A stretch of 64,000 bases of DNA, from contig CAUGTZ010000015.1 of the NCBI GenBank assembly GCA_959602645.1, forward strand, positions 4,201 through 68,200, read 5' to 3'. Positions 33,049 to 41,348 of the stretch are shown here, in pieces. A program made the translations under genes and the position numbers. How positions within the stretch are numbered: position 1 is the first letter of the stretch; the number at the start of each line of letters is the position of its first letter. This DNA comes from an uncultured Collinsella sp. (GTDB taxonomy: Bacteria; Actinomycetota; Coriobacteriia; Coriobacteriales; Coriobacteriaceae). The notes beneath the pieces are model-generated. The model saw nothing but the letters and a program-made list of their open reading frames with translations, was not told where the DNA came from and did not search any database.

Positions 33049-35350
33049 GCAGACCAGCTCCCTTCAGAGCATCGGTAAGTTCAGCGCGTGTGTCGTTGGC
33101 CATGGGGCACAGCGGCATGCGGTAGTTTGCCTCAATCATACCCATCTGTGCGAGTGCTTCCTTGACGGGGATGGGGTTGACCTCGCTAAAGAGGGCGTTG
33201 ATGAGCGGCTGACCGGCAATCTGGATATCGCGGGCGCGCTCCACGTCACCGTCCAGATAGGCGCGGCACATGTCGTGCACGAGTTGCGGCTGAACATCGG
33301 CCCACACGCTGATGGTGCCCGAGGCGCCCAGGCTCATGAGCGGCACGGTGAGGGCGTCCTCGCCCGAGTACATGCGGAAGTCGTCGGACAGCAGGTGGGC
33401 GATCTTGGCCGCGTAGGAGACGTTGCCCGAGGCTTCCTTAATACCCATGATGTTGGGGTGCGCGGCCAAGCGCTCTACGTTGCGCTTGCTGATGCCGCAG
33501 CCGCAGCGGCCGGGGATGTTGTACAGGATGCAGGGGATGTCCACCGCATCGGCGACGGTCTTGAAGTGCTGGTAGATGCCCTCTTCATTAGACTTGTTGT
33601 AGTAGGGGGTAATGAGCAGCAGGCCGTCGGCGCCCAGGCCTTGGTAAGTGAGCGACTTGGTGAGCATGGTTTGCGTGGAGTTGGAGCCCGAGCCGGCGAT
33701 GACGGGGACGCGTCCTGCAACATGCTTGACCACGGCGGCGACAACGGAGTTGTCCTCGTCATCGGTCATCGTGGCGCTCTCGCCGGTGGTGCCCAGGGTG
33801 AGGATGGCGTCGGTGCCGTTTTGCAGGTGGAAATCGATAAGGCGCTCGAGTGCGTCAAAGTCGACGCTGCCGTCCTTTTTAAACGGCGTAACAAGGGCGA
33901 CGATCGAGCCCTCGAGGTTGCGGATATCCATGTTCTTCTCCTTCGCTTCCGCGATCTGGATGCGCTTATTCCATTGGGCGGCGACGGCCAAGCGCTCGTC
34001 CTGAGCGCGACGGCGAGCACTTTCGGCGCGCGACTTGGCCAGCAGCTCTCGGCCGCACGGCAGCACGTCGAGCGTGGCAAAGTAATCGGCCGGGCGCTCG
34101 GCGCGGCGGATGAGGTCTGCCGAGCCATCGGGGCGCAGCAACACCTCGGCGGAGCGCAGGCGTCCGTTGTAGTTGTACCCCATGGAGTGGCCATGCGCGC
34201 CGGTATCGTGGATCACGAGCACATCGCCCATGTCGATATGCGGCAGCTCGCGATCAATGGCGAACTTGTCATTGTTCTCACACAGATTGCCCGTGATGTC
34301 GTAGGTGTCCGTAACGGGTGCTGCGGTCTTGTCGGCGCCACCCGGCTGTCCCATCACCGTAATGTGGTGGTAAGCGCCATACATGGCAGGACGGATCAGA
34401 TCGACGGCGCTTGCGTCCACGCCGATATAGTCCTTGTAGATCTGCTTTTCGTGGATGGCCTTGGTCACCAGGCAGCCGTAGGGGCCCATCATAAAGCGAC
34501 CCATCTCGGTGCAAATCGCCACATCGCCCATGCCGGCGGGAACCAAGATCTCGTCGTAGGCCGCGTGTACGCCCTCGCCGATGGCACGGATGTCGTTAGC
34601 CTGCTGCTCGGGCAGGTAGGGGATACCCACACCGCCGGACAGATTGATAAAGGCGACATGTGCGCCCGTTTCACGCTCCAGGCGCACGGCAAGCTCAAAG
34701 AGGATGCGCGCAAGCTTGGGGTAGTAGTCGTTGGTGACGGTGTTGCTGGCAAGGAATGCGTGGATGCCAAAGTCCTCGGCGCCCTTGGCCTTGAGCATGC
34801 GGAAGGCCTCGAAGAGCTGCTCGGTGGTCATGCCGTATTTGGAGTCGCCGGGGTTATCCATGATGCCGTTGGAGAGCTGGAATAGGCCGCCCGGATTAAA
34901 GCGGCAGCTGACCGTCTTGGGGATGGGTCCCGCAACGCGCTCAAAGAACTCGATGTGGCTGATGTCGTCAAAGTTGACGATGGCACCCAGCTTGTCGGCG
35001 AGCTCAAAGTCCGCCGCCGGTGTGTCGTTGGACGAGAACATGATGTCGTGTCCGGTGATGCCCAGCGAGCGGGCGATCATGAGCTCGGTATAGCTCGAGC
35101 AATCGCAGCCGCAGCCGTATTCGTTGAGAATGGAGATGAGTGCCGGGTTGGGGTTGGCCTTGACGGCAAAGTATTCCTTAAAGCCCGGGTTCCATGCAAA
35201 GGCGTCGCGCACTTCTTGCATGTTGCGGCGGATGCCCGCCTCGTCGTATAGATGAAACGGCGTGGGGAACTGCTCGACGATATGCTCGAGCGTCTCCTTG
35301 TCCACAAACGGCTGCTTGGCCGCATATGCCTCGTTGGGAGTCAATGACAT
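33041..35350 (-). CDS. lysA-dapA: Diaminopimelate decarboxylase / dihydrodipicolinate synthase in one frame (LysA-DapA fusion)
   Basis: A single 769-codon frame without an internal stop. Residues 1-430 are a LysA-type fold III PLP enzyme: EYFAVKANPNP (PLP Lys64), CDCSSYTELMIAR, FINLSGGVGIPY, EMGRFMMGPYG, DLIRPAMYGAYHH, VIHDTGAHGHSMGYNYNG. Residues 430-473 are a basic, helical linker (SRAESARRRAQDERLAVAAQ). Residues 474-769 are a complete DapA: MDIRNLEGSIVALVTPF, GTTGESATM, YYNKSNEEGIYQHF, CILYNIPGRCG and MGIKEASGN (Schiff-base Lys). The DapA Met at 33931 is preceded by its own AAGGAGAAGAAC, so a separate DapA could also be made. The first (DapA) and last (LysA) lysine steps are thus joined. 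A lysine riboswitch lies upstream. Confidence 0.88.
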   Translation of the reverse strand: MSLTPNEAYAAKQPFVDKETLEHIVEQFPTPFHLYDEAGIRRNMQEVRDAFAWNPGFKEYFAVKANPNPALISILNEYGCGCDCSSYTELMIARSLGITGHDIMFSSNDTPAADFELADKLGAIVNFDDISHIEFFERVAGPIPKTVSCRFNPGGLFQLSNGIMDNPGDSKYGMTTEQLFEAFRMLKAKGAEDFGIHAFLASNTVTNDYYPKLARILFELAVRLERETGAHVAFINLSGGVGIPYLPEQQANDIRAIGEGVHAAYDEILVPAGMGDVAICTEMGRFMMGPYGCLVTKAIHEKQIYKDYIGVDASAVDLIRPAMYGAYHHITVMGQPGGADKTAAPVTDTYDITGNLCENNDKFAIDRELPHIDMGDVLVIHDTGAHGHSMGYNYNGRLRSAEVLLRPDGSADLIRRAERPADYFATLDVLPCGRELLAKSRAESARRRAQDERLAVAAQWNKRIQIAEAKEKNMDIRNLEGSIVALVTPFKKDGSVDFDALERLIDFHLQNGTDAILTLGTTGESATMTDDEDNSVVAAVVKHVAGRVPVIAGSGSNSTQTMLTKSLTYQGLGADGLLLITPYYNKSNEEGIYQHFKTVADAVDIPCILYNIPGRCGCGISKRNVERLAAHPNIMGIKEASGNVSYAAKIAHLLSDDFRMYSGEDALTVPLMSLGASGTISVWADVQPQLVHDMCRAYLDGDVERARDIQIAGQPLINALFSEVNPIPVKEALAQMGMIEANYRMPLCPMANDTRAELTDALKGAGLLD
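33934..33945 (-). promoter_or_regulatory. Internal ribosome-binding site before the DapA half
   Basis: On the minus strand AAGGAGAAGAAC stands directly before an in-frame ATG at 33931, which begins a normal-length DapA (296 aa). It suggests internal initiation inside the lysA-dapA frame. Confidence 0.6.
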
Positions 35351-35420
35351 GTCCCGTAAACCTCGCTATCCAGACGGCGCTACCTGCGCATCGAATCCGC
35401 ATAGCGTGGACCCAATGTCC

Positions 35421-35578
35421 GGATAGCGCTCCCGCATTGCTGCAGACAGTCCTGCGGGTGTTTCCCGCAGGCCCACCAGGCTGTTCGTGCCCGAAAAACC
35501 CAGTTCGGCGGGTTTCGCCTCCCCGCGGGGTCAAAGCCTGCCGGCTCGCCCGCGGCTCTTCGTGCCCGCGCCTCTATC
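35421..35578 (-). ncRNA. Lysine riboswitch (L-box) upstream of the lysine operon
   Basis: Read on the minus strand, the 158-nt leader begins GATAGAGGCGC, contains GGCGAAACCCGCCGAA, CTGGTGGGCC, a GCCTGCGGG-AAACA-CCCGCAGG stem-loop followed by ACTGTC, and ends GGGAGCGCTATC, which closes P1 with the first strand. These are the conserved L-box blocks in the right order. The 3' strand of P1 can instead pair with GGATAGCG (about 35364-35371), which adjoins the GAGG before the lysA start, giving a ligand-dependent switch. It controls lysA-dapA, dapB and dapH. Confidence 0.88.
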
Positions 35579-35729
35579 AAGTGGTAACGACCCTACCACG
35601 TTGCACTTTACCAAACAAGAGTATTCGTATATAACGTTTAAAAAATGCAGGGATATGCTGGAAATAAGGGTGTAGCAATCTTGCGGCACAATAGATAGCA
35701 GCCGACGCGCACCTACGAAAGGAACCAAT

Positions 35730-36917
35730 ATGGCCGAGCTCCAAGAACTCCGTCGCTACCGCCGCGACTTGCACAGGATCCCGGAGCTCGACTTCGATCT
35801 TCCGCAGACGATCGCCTATATCGAGGGTGTGTTGGCGCCGCTCGCCTGCGAGGTGGCCCATCCGTGTCCCAGCTGCGTCTGCGCTTTCTTCGACGCTGGC
35901 GTTGGTGCCGCGCATGCCACGGCGATTCGCGCCGACATGGATGCGCTGCCCATTGTGGAGGCGACGGGCGCGGCTTTCGCCTCGTCTCATCTCGGCAAGA
36001 TGCACGCTTGCGGGCACGATGGGCACATGGCCATGGCGCTTGCCGCAGCGACGTATGTCGACCGTGCGATTCGCGAGCGGCCGGGTGTCATTAAGCGTAA
36101 CGTGCTCTTTGTGTTCCAGCCTGCCGAGGAGACGACCGGTGGTGCCAAGACGGTATGCGAGAGCGGTGTGTTCGAGCGCTATAGTGCCGACCGTATCTTT
36201 GGCTTTCACGTGTGGCCCGACCTTCCCGCCGGCACGCTGGCGAGCTGTCCCGGTCCATTGCTAGCGCGTTCGAGCGAGACGCATGTGCACATTCACGGGA
36301 TGAGCATCCATATCGCCAAGACCTATGGCGTACCGGTCGAGGAGTCGCACGATGCCGCATTGGCGGCAGCGAAGTTTTTGGTTGCTGAGCGCGAGCTGAT
36401 GGACGAGTTGGGCGCCGACGAGCCCTGTATCGGTAAGTTTGGTCTGCTGCAGGCCGGTACGGTTTGCAACGCGGTGGCGGGGGAGGCCCATGTCGCGGGC
36501 AGCTTGCGCGTGTTTACGGACGGTATGTTCGACCGTGCGCGCGAGGGCGTGCGCCGCGTGTTGGACGAGGCCTGCGCCGCAACAGGCTGTACGTACGATC
36601 TCGACTTTGCCGAGGGCTATCCGCCGGTCGATAACGACCCCGAGCTGTTCGCCCACATTGCGCCTGCCTTATCCGAGCTGCAACTTGTGGACGAGCCGCT
36701 GCTAATCGCCGAGGATTTCGCGTTCTATCAGCGCCATCTGCCGGGCGTGTTTTTCTTGCTGGGCACGGGCGTGCCAGAGGGACAAGAAAACCCGATCGAC
36801 GCTGATGGCTGCCCAGCCTATGCCACAAGCGCTCTGCATACCGATAGCATGCTCTTCGACGAGGAAATCCTACTCAAGGGCCTCGATGTCTACAAACGAT
36901 TGCTTGGCTTGGAGTGA
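35730..36917 (+). CDS. M20-family amidohydrolase, probable N-acetyldiaminopimelate deacetylase
   Basis: A 395-aa M20D metallopeptidase. LHRIPELDFDLPQT at residues 14-27, IRADMDALPI, KMHACGHDGHMAMALAAA (Cys and His metal ligands), FVFQPAEETTGGAKTV (catalytic Glu pair), FGFHVWPDLPAG and AEDFAFYQRHLPGVFFLLGTG are in family order. GAAAGGAACC precedes the ATG. It is divergent from the acetylase-type lysine operon, where an N-acetyl-diaminopimelate deacetylase (DapL type) is needed and otherwise absent from the window; hippurate or other N-acyl amino acid hydrolase activity cannot be excluded. Confidence 0.82.
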   Translation: MAELQELRRYRRDLHRIPELDFDLPQTIAYIEGVLAPLACEVAHPCPSCVCAFFDAGVGAAHATAIRADMDALPIVEATGAAFASSHLGKMHACGHDGHMAMALAAATYVDRAIRERPGVIKRNVLFVFQPAEETTGGAKTVCESGVFERYSADRIFGFHVWPDLPAGTLASCPGPLLARSSETHVHIHGMSIHIAKTYGVPVEESHDAALAAAKFLVAERELMDELGADEPCIGKFGLLQAGTVCNAVAGEAHVAGSLRVFTDGMFDRAREGVRRVLDEACAATGCTYDLDFAEGYPPVDNDPELFAHIAPALSELQLVDEPLLIAEDFAFYQRHLPGVFFLLGTGVPEGQENPIDADGCPAYATSALHTDSMLFDEEILLKGLDVYKRLLGLE

Positions 36918-36919
36918 CG

Positions 36920-37243
36920 ATGGAACGACGCCGACAGTCTGCCGTATATAGCCCGGGTGGATGCGGGTGTGGCTTGCTACTGCTCCCGGTTATTGCTGTG
37001 AGCATTGGCGTGATGTTTGCGCTTGCCGGGGTGGCAGCAGCGGCACTCGTGTTGCTGATTGTGGCCATTGGCGTGACGGTCTGGCTGTGCCGTTCTCGCG
37101 AGCAACGTCGTGCCGATGGTAAGACCAATGTTGGATGGACTATCTTTTTAGTCGTCGCCTACCTATTGAGCATCAGCTATTTAGTTTTCTTTATCCTGTT
37201 GCTTGTGAGCACCTTTACCGGGGAATCCGTCACGGTGGGTTGA
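36920..37243 (+). CDS. Small two-helix membrane protein, unknown
   Basis: 107 aa from ATG 36920 (GGAG at 36911-36914); an upstream GTG at 36914 overlaps the M20 stop. Basic N-terminus MERRRQS, a Gly-rich CGCGLLLLPVIAVSIG lead into a membrane segment of about 40 residues (likely two helices), a basic loop CRSREQRRADGKTN, and a third hydrophobic segment near the end (TIFLVVAYLLSISYLVFFILLLV pattern). No family recognised. Possibly co-transcribed with the M20 gene. Confidence 0.6.
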   Translation: MERRRQSAVYSPGGCGCGLLLLPVIAVSIGVMFALAGVAAAALVLLIVAIGVTVWLCRSREQRRADGKTNVGWTIFLVVAYLLSISYLVFFILLLVSTFTGESVTVG

Positions 37244-37348
37244 TGCGCTGCTAGCAGACGGTCACGCAAAGTGCGTTTGCTCGGCGTCTGGATAGCTGCA
37301 TTGGCCGTTTACCGCAACCTTAGCTCTCAGCTAATGAATTCAAATTCA

Positions 37349-37402
37349 ATCCTTCCTACGATGTGCTGTGTGCCGGCACGGTAGCCGGATCGTAGGAAGG
37401 AT
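37349..37402 (+). promoter_or_regulatory. Hairpin that hides the ribosome site of the FxLYD gene
   Basis: ATCCTTCCTACGAT (37349-37362) and ATCGTAGGAAGGAT (37389-37402) form a perfect 14-bp stem, extendable by ATTC/GAAT past a one-base bulge. The right arm contains AGGAAGGA, the ribosome site of the ATG at 37408. The stem would block translation until melted or unwound. Confidence 0.65.
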
Positions 37403-37407
37403 GAATA

Positions 37408-37851
37408 ATGGCAAAAGAGGGAAAGAAGCCGATCGGCAAGATTGTCCTAGGCGTCATCGTGGTGCTGGTTATCGTCGGTGCCGTGGGCTCTATGGGTGGC
37501 AATTCAACCGATTCGTCTGCGAGCGATTCGGCAAAACCTGCCGAGACGACACAGCAGGCTGAGGAGCAAAAAGAACCGCAAGAACCGTATACCATTGCTG
37601 ACGAGGCTGAAGACACCTCCAATCAGTTTGCCTATAAGATCACGGGCACGCTGACCAATAACACGGACAAGGAAAAGAGCTACATTCAGATTGAGTATGT
37701 TCTGTATGATGCCGATGGCAACCAGGTTGGAACGGCTCTTGCAAACACCAATCATCTGAAGGCGGGCGGCTCCTGGAAGTTCGAGGCGCTGGGTACGGTG
37801 TCTCCCGACCAGGTTGCTAGCTGGGAGCGTTCGGACGTAAGCGGTTTCTAG
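37408..37851 (+). CDS. FxLYD-domain extracytoplasmic protein
   Basis: A 147-aa protein: basic start MAKEGKKPIGK, one membrane helix (IVLGVIVVLVIVGAVGSMGG, about 12-31), a Ser/Thr/Gln/Glu-rich linker and a C-terminal FxLYD domain of about 85 residues (FAYKITGTLTNN, YIQIEYVLYDADGNQVGTALANTNHL, WKFEALGTV). FxLYD modules are beta-sandwich domains of secreted or surface proteins with no known activity. The ribosome site is the right arm of a long hairpin. An HTH gene and a kinase gene follow. Confidence 0.75.
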   Translation: MAKEGKKPIGKIVLGVIVVLVIVGAVGSMGGNSTDSSASDSAKPAETTQQAEEQKEPQEPYTIADEAEDTSNQFAYKITGTLTNNTDKEKSYIQIEYVLYDADGNQVGTALANTNHLKAGGSWKFEALGTVSPDQVASWERSDVSGF

Positions 37852-37883
37852 CATGTTGCATGCACTGGGGGAGGTGAAGTCGT

Positions 37884-38306
37884 ATGCCCGATAAAAAGCT
37901 GACTGAGGAGTTGCTCAATGAGCTTCTCGATGCACCGAACATCGATGGCTATATCAGGGAGCACGACTTTGCCGCCCCGTCGCTTTCGGACTACCTGAAG
38001 CAGCTGCTGCAGGAAAAGGGCTTGGAGCGTTCGCGCGTGGTGCGTATGGCCGATCTCAATGAGACCTTTGGCTATCAGATCTTTACTGGTGCGCGTCACC
38101 CGAGTCGCAATAAGGTGCTGCAGATTGCCTTTGCGATGGCGCTGACGCTCAAAGAGACCAACCGTGCGCTGACGGCTGCCGGGGTGAGCGTCCTCAACTG
38201 CAAGGATCGCCGTGACGCGATTATCATCTTTTGCATCGATCGCGGGTGCAGCCTCCAAAAGGTCAACGAGGAGCTGTATCGCTTTGGCGAGGAGACGGTG
38301 AGTTAG
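37884..38306 (+). CDS. Helix-turn-helix (XRE-like) protein
   Basis: A 140-aa protein after a strong GGGGGAGGTG site. Residues 35-100 look like a lambda-repressor-type HTH: LSDYLKQLLQEKGLERSRVVRMADLN, YQIFTGARHPSRNKVLQIAFAMALTLKETNRAL (patterns), followed by a helical DRRDAIIIFCIDRG segment and QKVNEELYRFGEETV. The same domain layout is often encoded beside bacterial Ser/Thr kinases, and here a kinase gene starts 99 bp downstream. It may be a DNA-binding partner or substrate of that kinase. Confidence 0.7.
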   Translation: MPDKKLTEELLNELLDAPNIDGYIREHDFAAPSLSDYLKQLLQEKGLERSRVVRMADLNETFGYQIFTGARHPSRNKVLQIAFAMALTLKETNRALTAAGVSVLNCKDRRDAIIIFCIDRGCSLQKVNEELYRFGEETVS

Positions 38307-38404
38307 CGGCTGATATCTGAGCCGGCGGAGCTGCCGAACAACGATGCAAACGAACGGGGCGCGGATGCCATGGGGTGTCTGCGCCCTGCGCTATGATGGG
38401 GGCT

Positions 38405-39784
38405 ATGGATACTCAGACCCCAACATATCCCGATGACGAGCTGACCGCAGCGCTTGCCGAGCATCTGGCGTCGCTCGATCGCGACGACAGCTATCGCGTG
38501 GAGCGTGTACTTAAGCGCTCGTCCGTTGAAACAACCGAGCTCGTGTACTTTGAAGGAACCGACGGTGGTTCGCTCGGCCCCTTTGTCCGTAAACGTATCG
38601 ATGCTTCGGCTCAAATCGGCGGGGCATACGAGCGTCTGTTTGCCGCTCAACGGGCGGGCAGGCGTTTTGAGCACCTGCCCAGAATCGTCGATTGCCGTCG
38701 TGTGGGCGACGAGCTTAACGTGGTTATGGAATATATCGAAGGAGAGACGCTCGGGGTGCTGGTGGACCGTCTGGGAGCCACCCCCGATTATGCATGTGAA
38801 TTGTATCCTGCCCTATGCGATGCCGTGGGCGAGCTCCATGCCGGTTTTGCAATGGCGGGGGAGACGTCGGCGCCGGTGATCCATCGCGACCTCAAGCCAT
38901 CGAATATCATCGTGACAGGTGCGAGCCGTACGCTCGATGAGGGCCTGACGTTTTCATCGCTGGTGATTATCGACTTGGGGATCGCGCGCGTATGGCGCGA
39001 TGGCGCCGATGCCGACACCGTCAAGTTTGGCACGCGACCCTATGCGCCGCCCGAGCAGTATGGGTTTGGGCAGACGAGTGTGCGCAGCGACGTCTACGCA
39101 CTTGGCGCCCTGTTGTTCTTCTGCTTGACGGGAATCGACCCTAAACCAGGGCTCGACATGCGCGAGCAATGCGAGGCGCGTGGCATTCCCACTCCACTTG
39201 CCGATGTCATCTGCATGTCGATGGCGCTCGACCCGGCTAAGCGTTTTGCGAGTGCGGAAGCGTTGGGACGGGCTACGCGCGCGGCATACGATCTGAGTCG
39301 CCCCGTGCGGCCTCCTGCGCCTGCGCCTGTCCGTACTCCGGCCTCGGAGACGGTGTTGACGCCCCAAGGGCTCCAGAACCCCGCAGGGCTTCCTAGGCCT
39401 GCCGCCTCCGCTGCATGCGGTCTGCTCTCTCGCGTTCCGGAGTCTCTGGGGCGCATTTGGAATACGCTTGTCTGCTTCTCGCTACTTGTGTTCTTTGCCG
39501 GAAGTCACTTTGCCGTCTTTCACCCCACGGGAGCAAACCAAGGCTACCCGACGTGGCTTCTCATAATCGAGTATTTTTTCTTTGTCGATGGCCTTATGGT
39601 GCTTATGCATTTTGCGCTGCTCGATAAGCGCCGTCTTCGTCGGCGATTCGTACTGCTCGACAGCTATCGCGGCAAGAAACTCGCGAAACTCTGGCTCAAG
39701 GCATTGGGTGTGCTGCTCCTATGCATGATCGTCATAGTCGCGGTTGCCAATGCGACCGGCGTCGTCGATACCTCCGCTACCTAA
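38405..39784 (+). CDS. Membrane-anchored Ser/Thr protein kinase
   Basis: A 459-aa protein from ATG 38405. The kinase domain (about 28-300) has a weak glycine loop, the probable ATP-binding Lys in PFVRKRID, VVMEYIEGETLG hinge, VIHRDLKPSNIIV (catalytic loop at 159-170), VIIDLGIAR (D-L-G instead of D-F-G) and FGTRPYAPPEQYGFGQTSVRSDVYALG (activation and APE-like segments). After a Pro/Ala linker come three hydrophobic segments at about 345-450, so the kinase is held at the membrane with a cytoplasmic catalytic part. No PASTA repeats are present, unlike PknB. The HTH gene upstream is a candidate partner. Confidence 0.82.
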   Translation: MDTQTPTYPDDELTAALAEHLASLDRDDSYRVERVLKRSSVETTELVYFEGTDGGSLGPFVRKRIDASAQIGGAYERLFAAQRAGRRFEHLPRIVDCRRVGDELNVVMEYIEGETLGVLVDRLGATPDYACELYPALCDAVGELHAGFAMAGETSAPVIHRDLKPSNIIVTGASRTLDEGLTFSSLVIIDLGIARVWRDGADADTVKFGTRPYAPPEQYGFGQTSVRSDVYALGALLFFCLTGIDPKPGLDMREQCEARGIPTPLADVICMSMALDPAKRFASAEALGRATRAAYDLSRPVRPPAPAPVRTPASETVLTPQGLQNPAGLPRPAASAACGLLSRVPESLGRIWNTLVCFSLLVFFAGSHFAVFHPTGANQGYPTWLLIIEYFFFVDGLMVLMHFALLDKRRLRRRFVLLDSYRGKKLAKLWLKALGVLLLCMIVIVAVANATGVVDTSAT

Positions 39785-39788
39785 AAGA

Positions 39789-39811
39789 AAAGGGCCCCAT
39801 TGGGGCCCTTT
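39789..39811. terminator. Bidirectional terminator
   Basis: AAAGGGCCCC (39789-39798), loop ATT, GGGGCCCTTT (39802-39811). It separates the convergent kinase and wall-hydrolase genes. Confidence 0.82.
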
Positions 39812-39821
39812 GCAGTTGCGC

Positions 39822-40955
39822 TTAGATGCGGTTCATCTGAGCGGCGACTTTGTTATACCAGTCCTGCCACGTGGGCGGGCAGTACTTTTTGGCCGCTGCC
39901 GGAGTAAGGGTGGAGCCGTAGTTGGCACCCAGATAGGCAACGTGAGCGGAGATGCCCTCGCTCCAGCTGCCAAAGCTGCGCCAACCGCCGCCACGGGCGC
40001 TCCAGCCCCAGGCGTTGTAAGAATTGGCGCAATAAGCACCCTTGGTGCTCTCGATACAGGCGATGGCGGGGGACCAACGGGGGTCGACACCGGTATTCCA
40101 GGCGGCGACGGCAAAGTTATAGCCCTGGCCTGCCATGGGGGAGCCGGCAAGATAATTGTCGATGCGGCTCGTCCACTCATTAATGAACGAATCGTAATCG
40201 GAACTACCGGTATTGGAGTTGTTCACCGTGGTGTCTATGGTGGTGTTGGTGTTGGTGGCCTGGCTGCTGGAATTGCCGCCGCTTACGCCCTCGCCCGAGA
40301 GCTTCTCGGCGGCAGCGGCCTTATCGGCCTCAAGCTTGGCAAGCTCGGCGGCATTTTCCTGCTCGGCTTTTGCCTGTGCCTCGCTGCGGAGCTGCTGGGC
40401 CTGAGCCAACGCATCCTCGGCGTTTTTCTGCTCTGCCTCAAGCTGAGACTTGGCCTGCTGGAGCTCAGCCTTGTTCTGCTCGAGTTCGGTTTGCATGTTA
40501 TTAAGCTGTTCGATCTCGTCGACGCTCGAGCTCGTGATCTGGTTGGTGTATTTGCAGGTCGTGATGAACTCACCCAGGCTCTGCGCGTTGACCAGGAAGC
40601 TCACGATGGGGTTGGTGCCCTTCTGATACTTGTACAGATCGCGCATGGCGGAGCTTGCTTTGGCCTGCTGCTCGGGAAGCTTAGCCTCGATTTCCTCGAT
40701 GCTTGCCTCATTGGAGTCAATCTGCTTTTGCAGGTCATCGAGTTTGGTGCGGGCGTCGTTGTAGGCGCTCGTGGCGGCTTCGATCTTCTGCTGGGCTGCG
40801 GAAAGCTGGTCCTGCGTTGCCTGCGAGGCGGCATACGCCGCAACGGGGGAGAGCATCGGCGTGGCCGTCAGCGCAACGGCGAGCGCGGCGCTCGTGATGA
40901 TACGAGCCGGCTTCGACGCAATGAGCGCTGCGGTGCGATGATTCGAATGCTGCAT
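39822..40955 (-). CDS. Secreted coiled-coil protein with lysozyme-like C-terminal domain
   Basis: A 377-aa protein; AGAGGG places the start at ATG 40955 rather than TTG 40970. A signal peptide (residues 12-45, ending AYAAS) precedes a coiled coil of about 180 residues rich in Q, E, A and K (QATQDQLSAAQQKIEAATSA onward), as in PcsB/CwlO-type regulators of wall hydrolases. After an Asn/Ser/Thr linker, the last 110 residues (YNFAVAAWNTGVDPRWSPAIACIESTKGAYC pattern, NAWGWSARGGGW, WSEGISAHVAYL) look like a lysozyme or glucosaminidase-like domain with Glu in CIESTKG as probable catalyst. Likely peptidoglycan turnover at division. Confidence 0.75.
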   Translation of the reverse strand: MQHSNHRTAALIASKPARIITSAALAVALTATPMLSPVAAYAASQATQDQLSAAQQKIEAATSAYNDARTKLDDLQKQIDSNEASIEEIEAKLPEQQAKASSAMRDLYKYQKGTNPIVSFLVNAQSLGEFITTCKYTNQITSSSVDEIEQLNNMQTELEQNKAELQQAKSQLEAEQKNAEDALAQAQQLRSEAQAKAEQENAAELAKLEADKAAAAEKLSGEGVSGGNSSSQATNTNTTIDTTVNNSNTGSSDYDSFINEWTSRIDNYLAGSPMAGQGYNFAVAAWNTGVDPRWSPAIACIESTKGAYCANSYNAWGWSARGGGWRSFGSWSEGISAHVAYLGANYGSTLTPAAAKKYCPPTWQDWYNKVAAQMNRI

Positions 40956-41348
40956 CCAGTCCCTCTGCAATCAATCGTAGGTTATGATTCGAACGGTATT
41001 CTACTACTGCTTTCGACCTCAACTTGAACCTTAAAGGTTCCAAAGGGTCAAGTTGAACTTGAGGCTTTGGCTTTGACCTGCAGTTATGATGAATTGTTGA
41101 GAAACCATAGAGTTCAACTTTAACGTTACGGAACCCTGTCGAGAGGGTTTTTGTTTATCAAAAGTCGCCTCATGTGGGGTTTTGCAACTACAGGGTCCCA
41201 TCACGGCGAGGGCGGATTTCATGCTGGATAATTGCGCTGATTGCCATAGATACGGTGGAGCTTTGGGCGCCGGCGGTTTGGCACGCTAGAATAAATCAGT
41301 TGCGCAAAGACCGCCCGTTGTGTGGGCAGTTCATGATAGGAAGTTTCC
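40956..41348. other. Divergent intergenic region with dyads and a small terminator
   Basis: This 393-bp stretch lies between divergent genes. It contains clustered CAACTTGAAC and CAAGTTGAAC words around 41017-41060 (imperfect inverted repeats), and a plus-strand terminator-like hairpin AACCCT-(6)-AGGGTT with TTTTT at about 41132-41153. That suggests a short plus-strand transcript ending before the ligase gene, or regulated leader transcription. Nothing recognisable lies in 41160-41340. Confidence 0.4.

Noticed and set aside
32981..34885. 634-codon plus-strand frame over dapB and lysA-dapA
   Set aside because: Antisense shadow; the minus strand has full enzyme motifs, operon overlap and a riboswitch.
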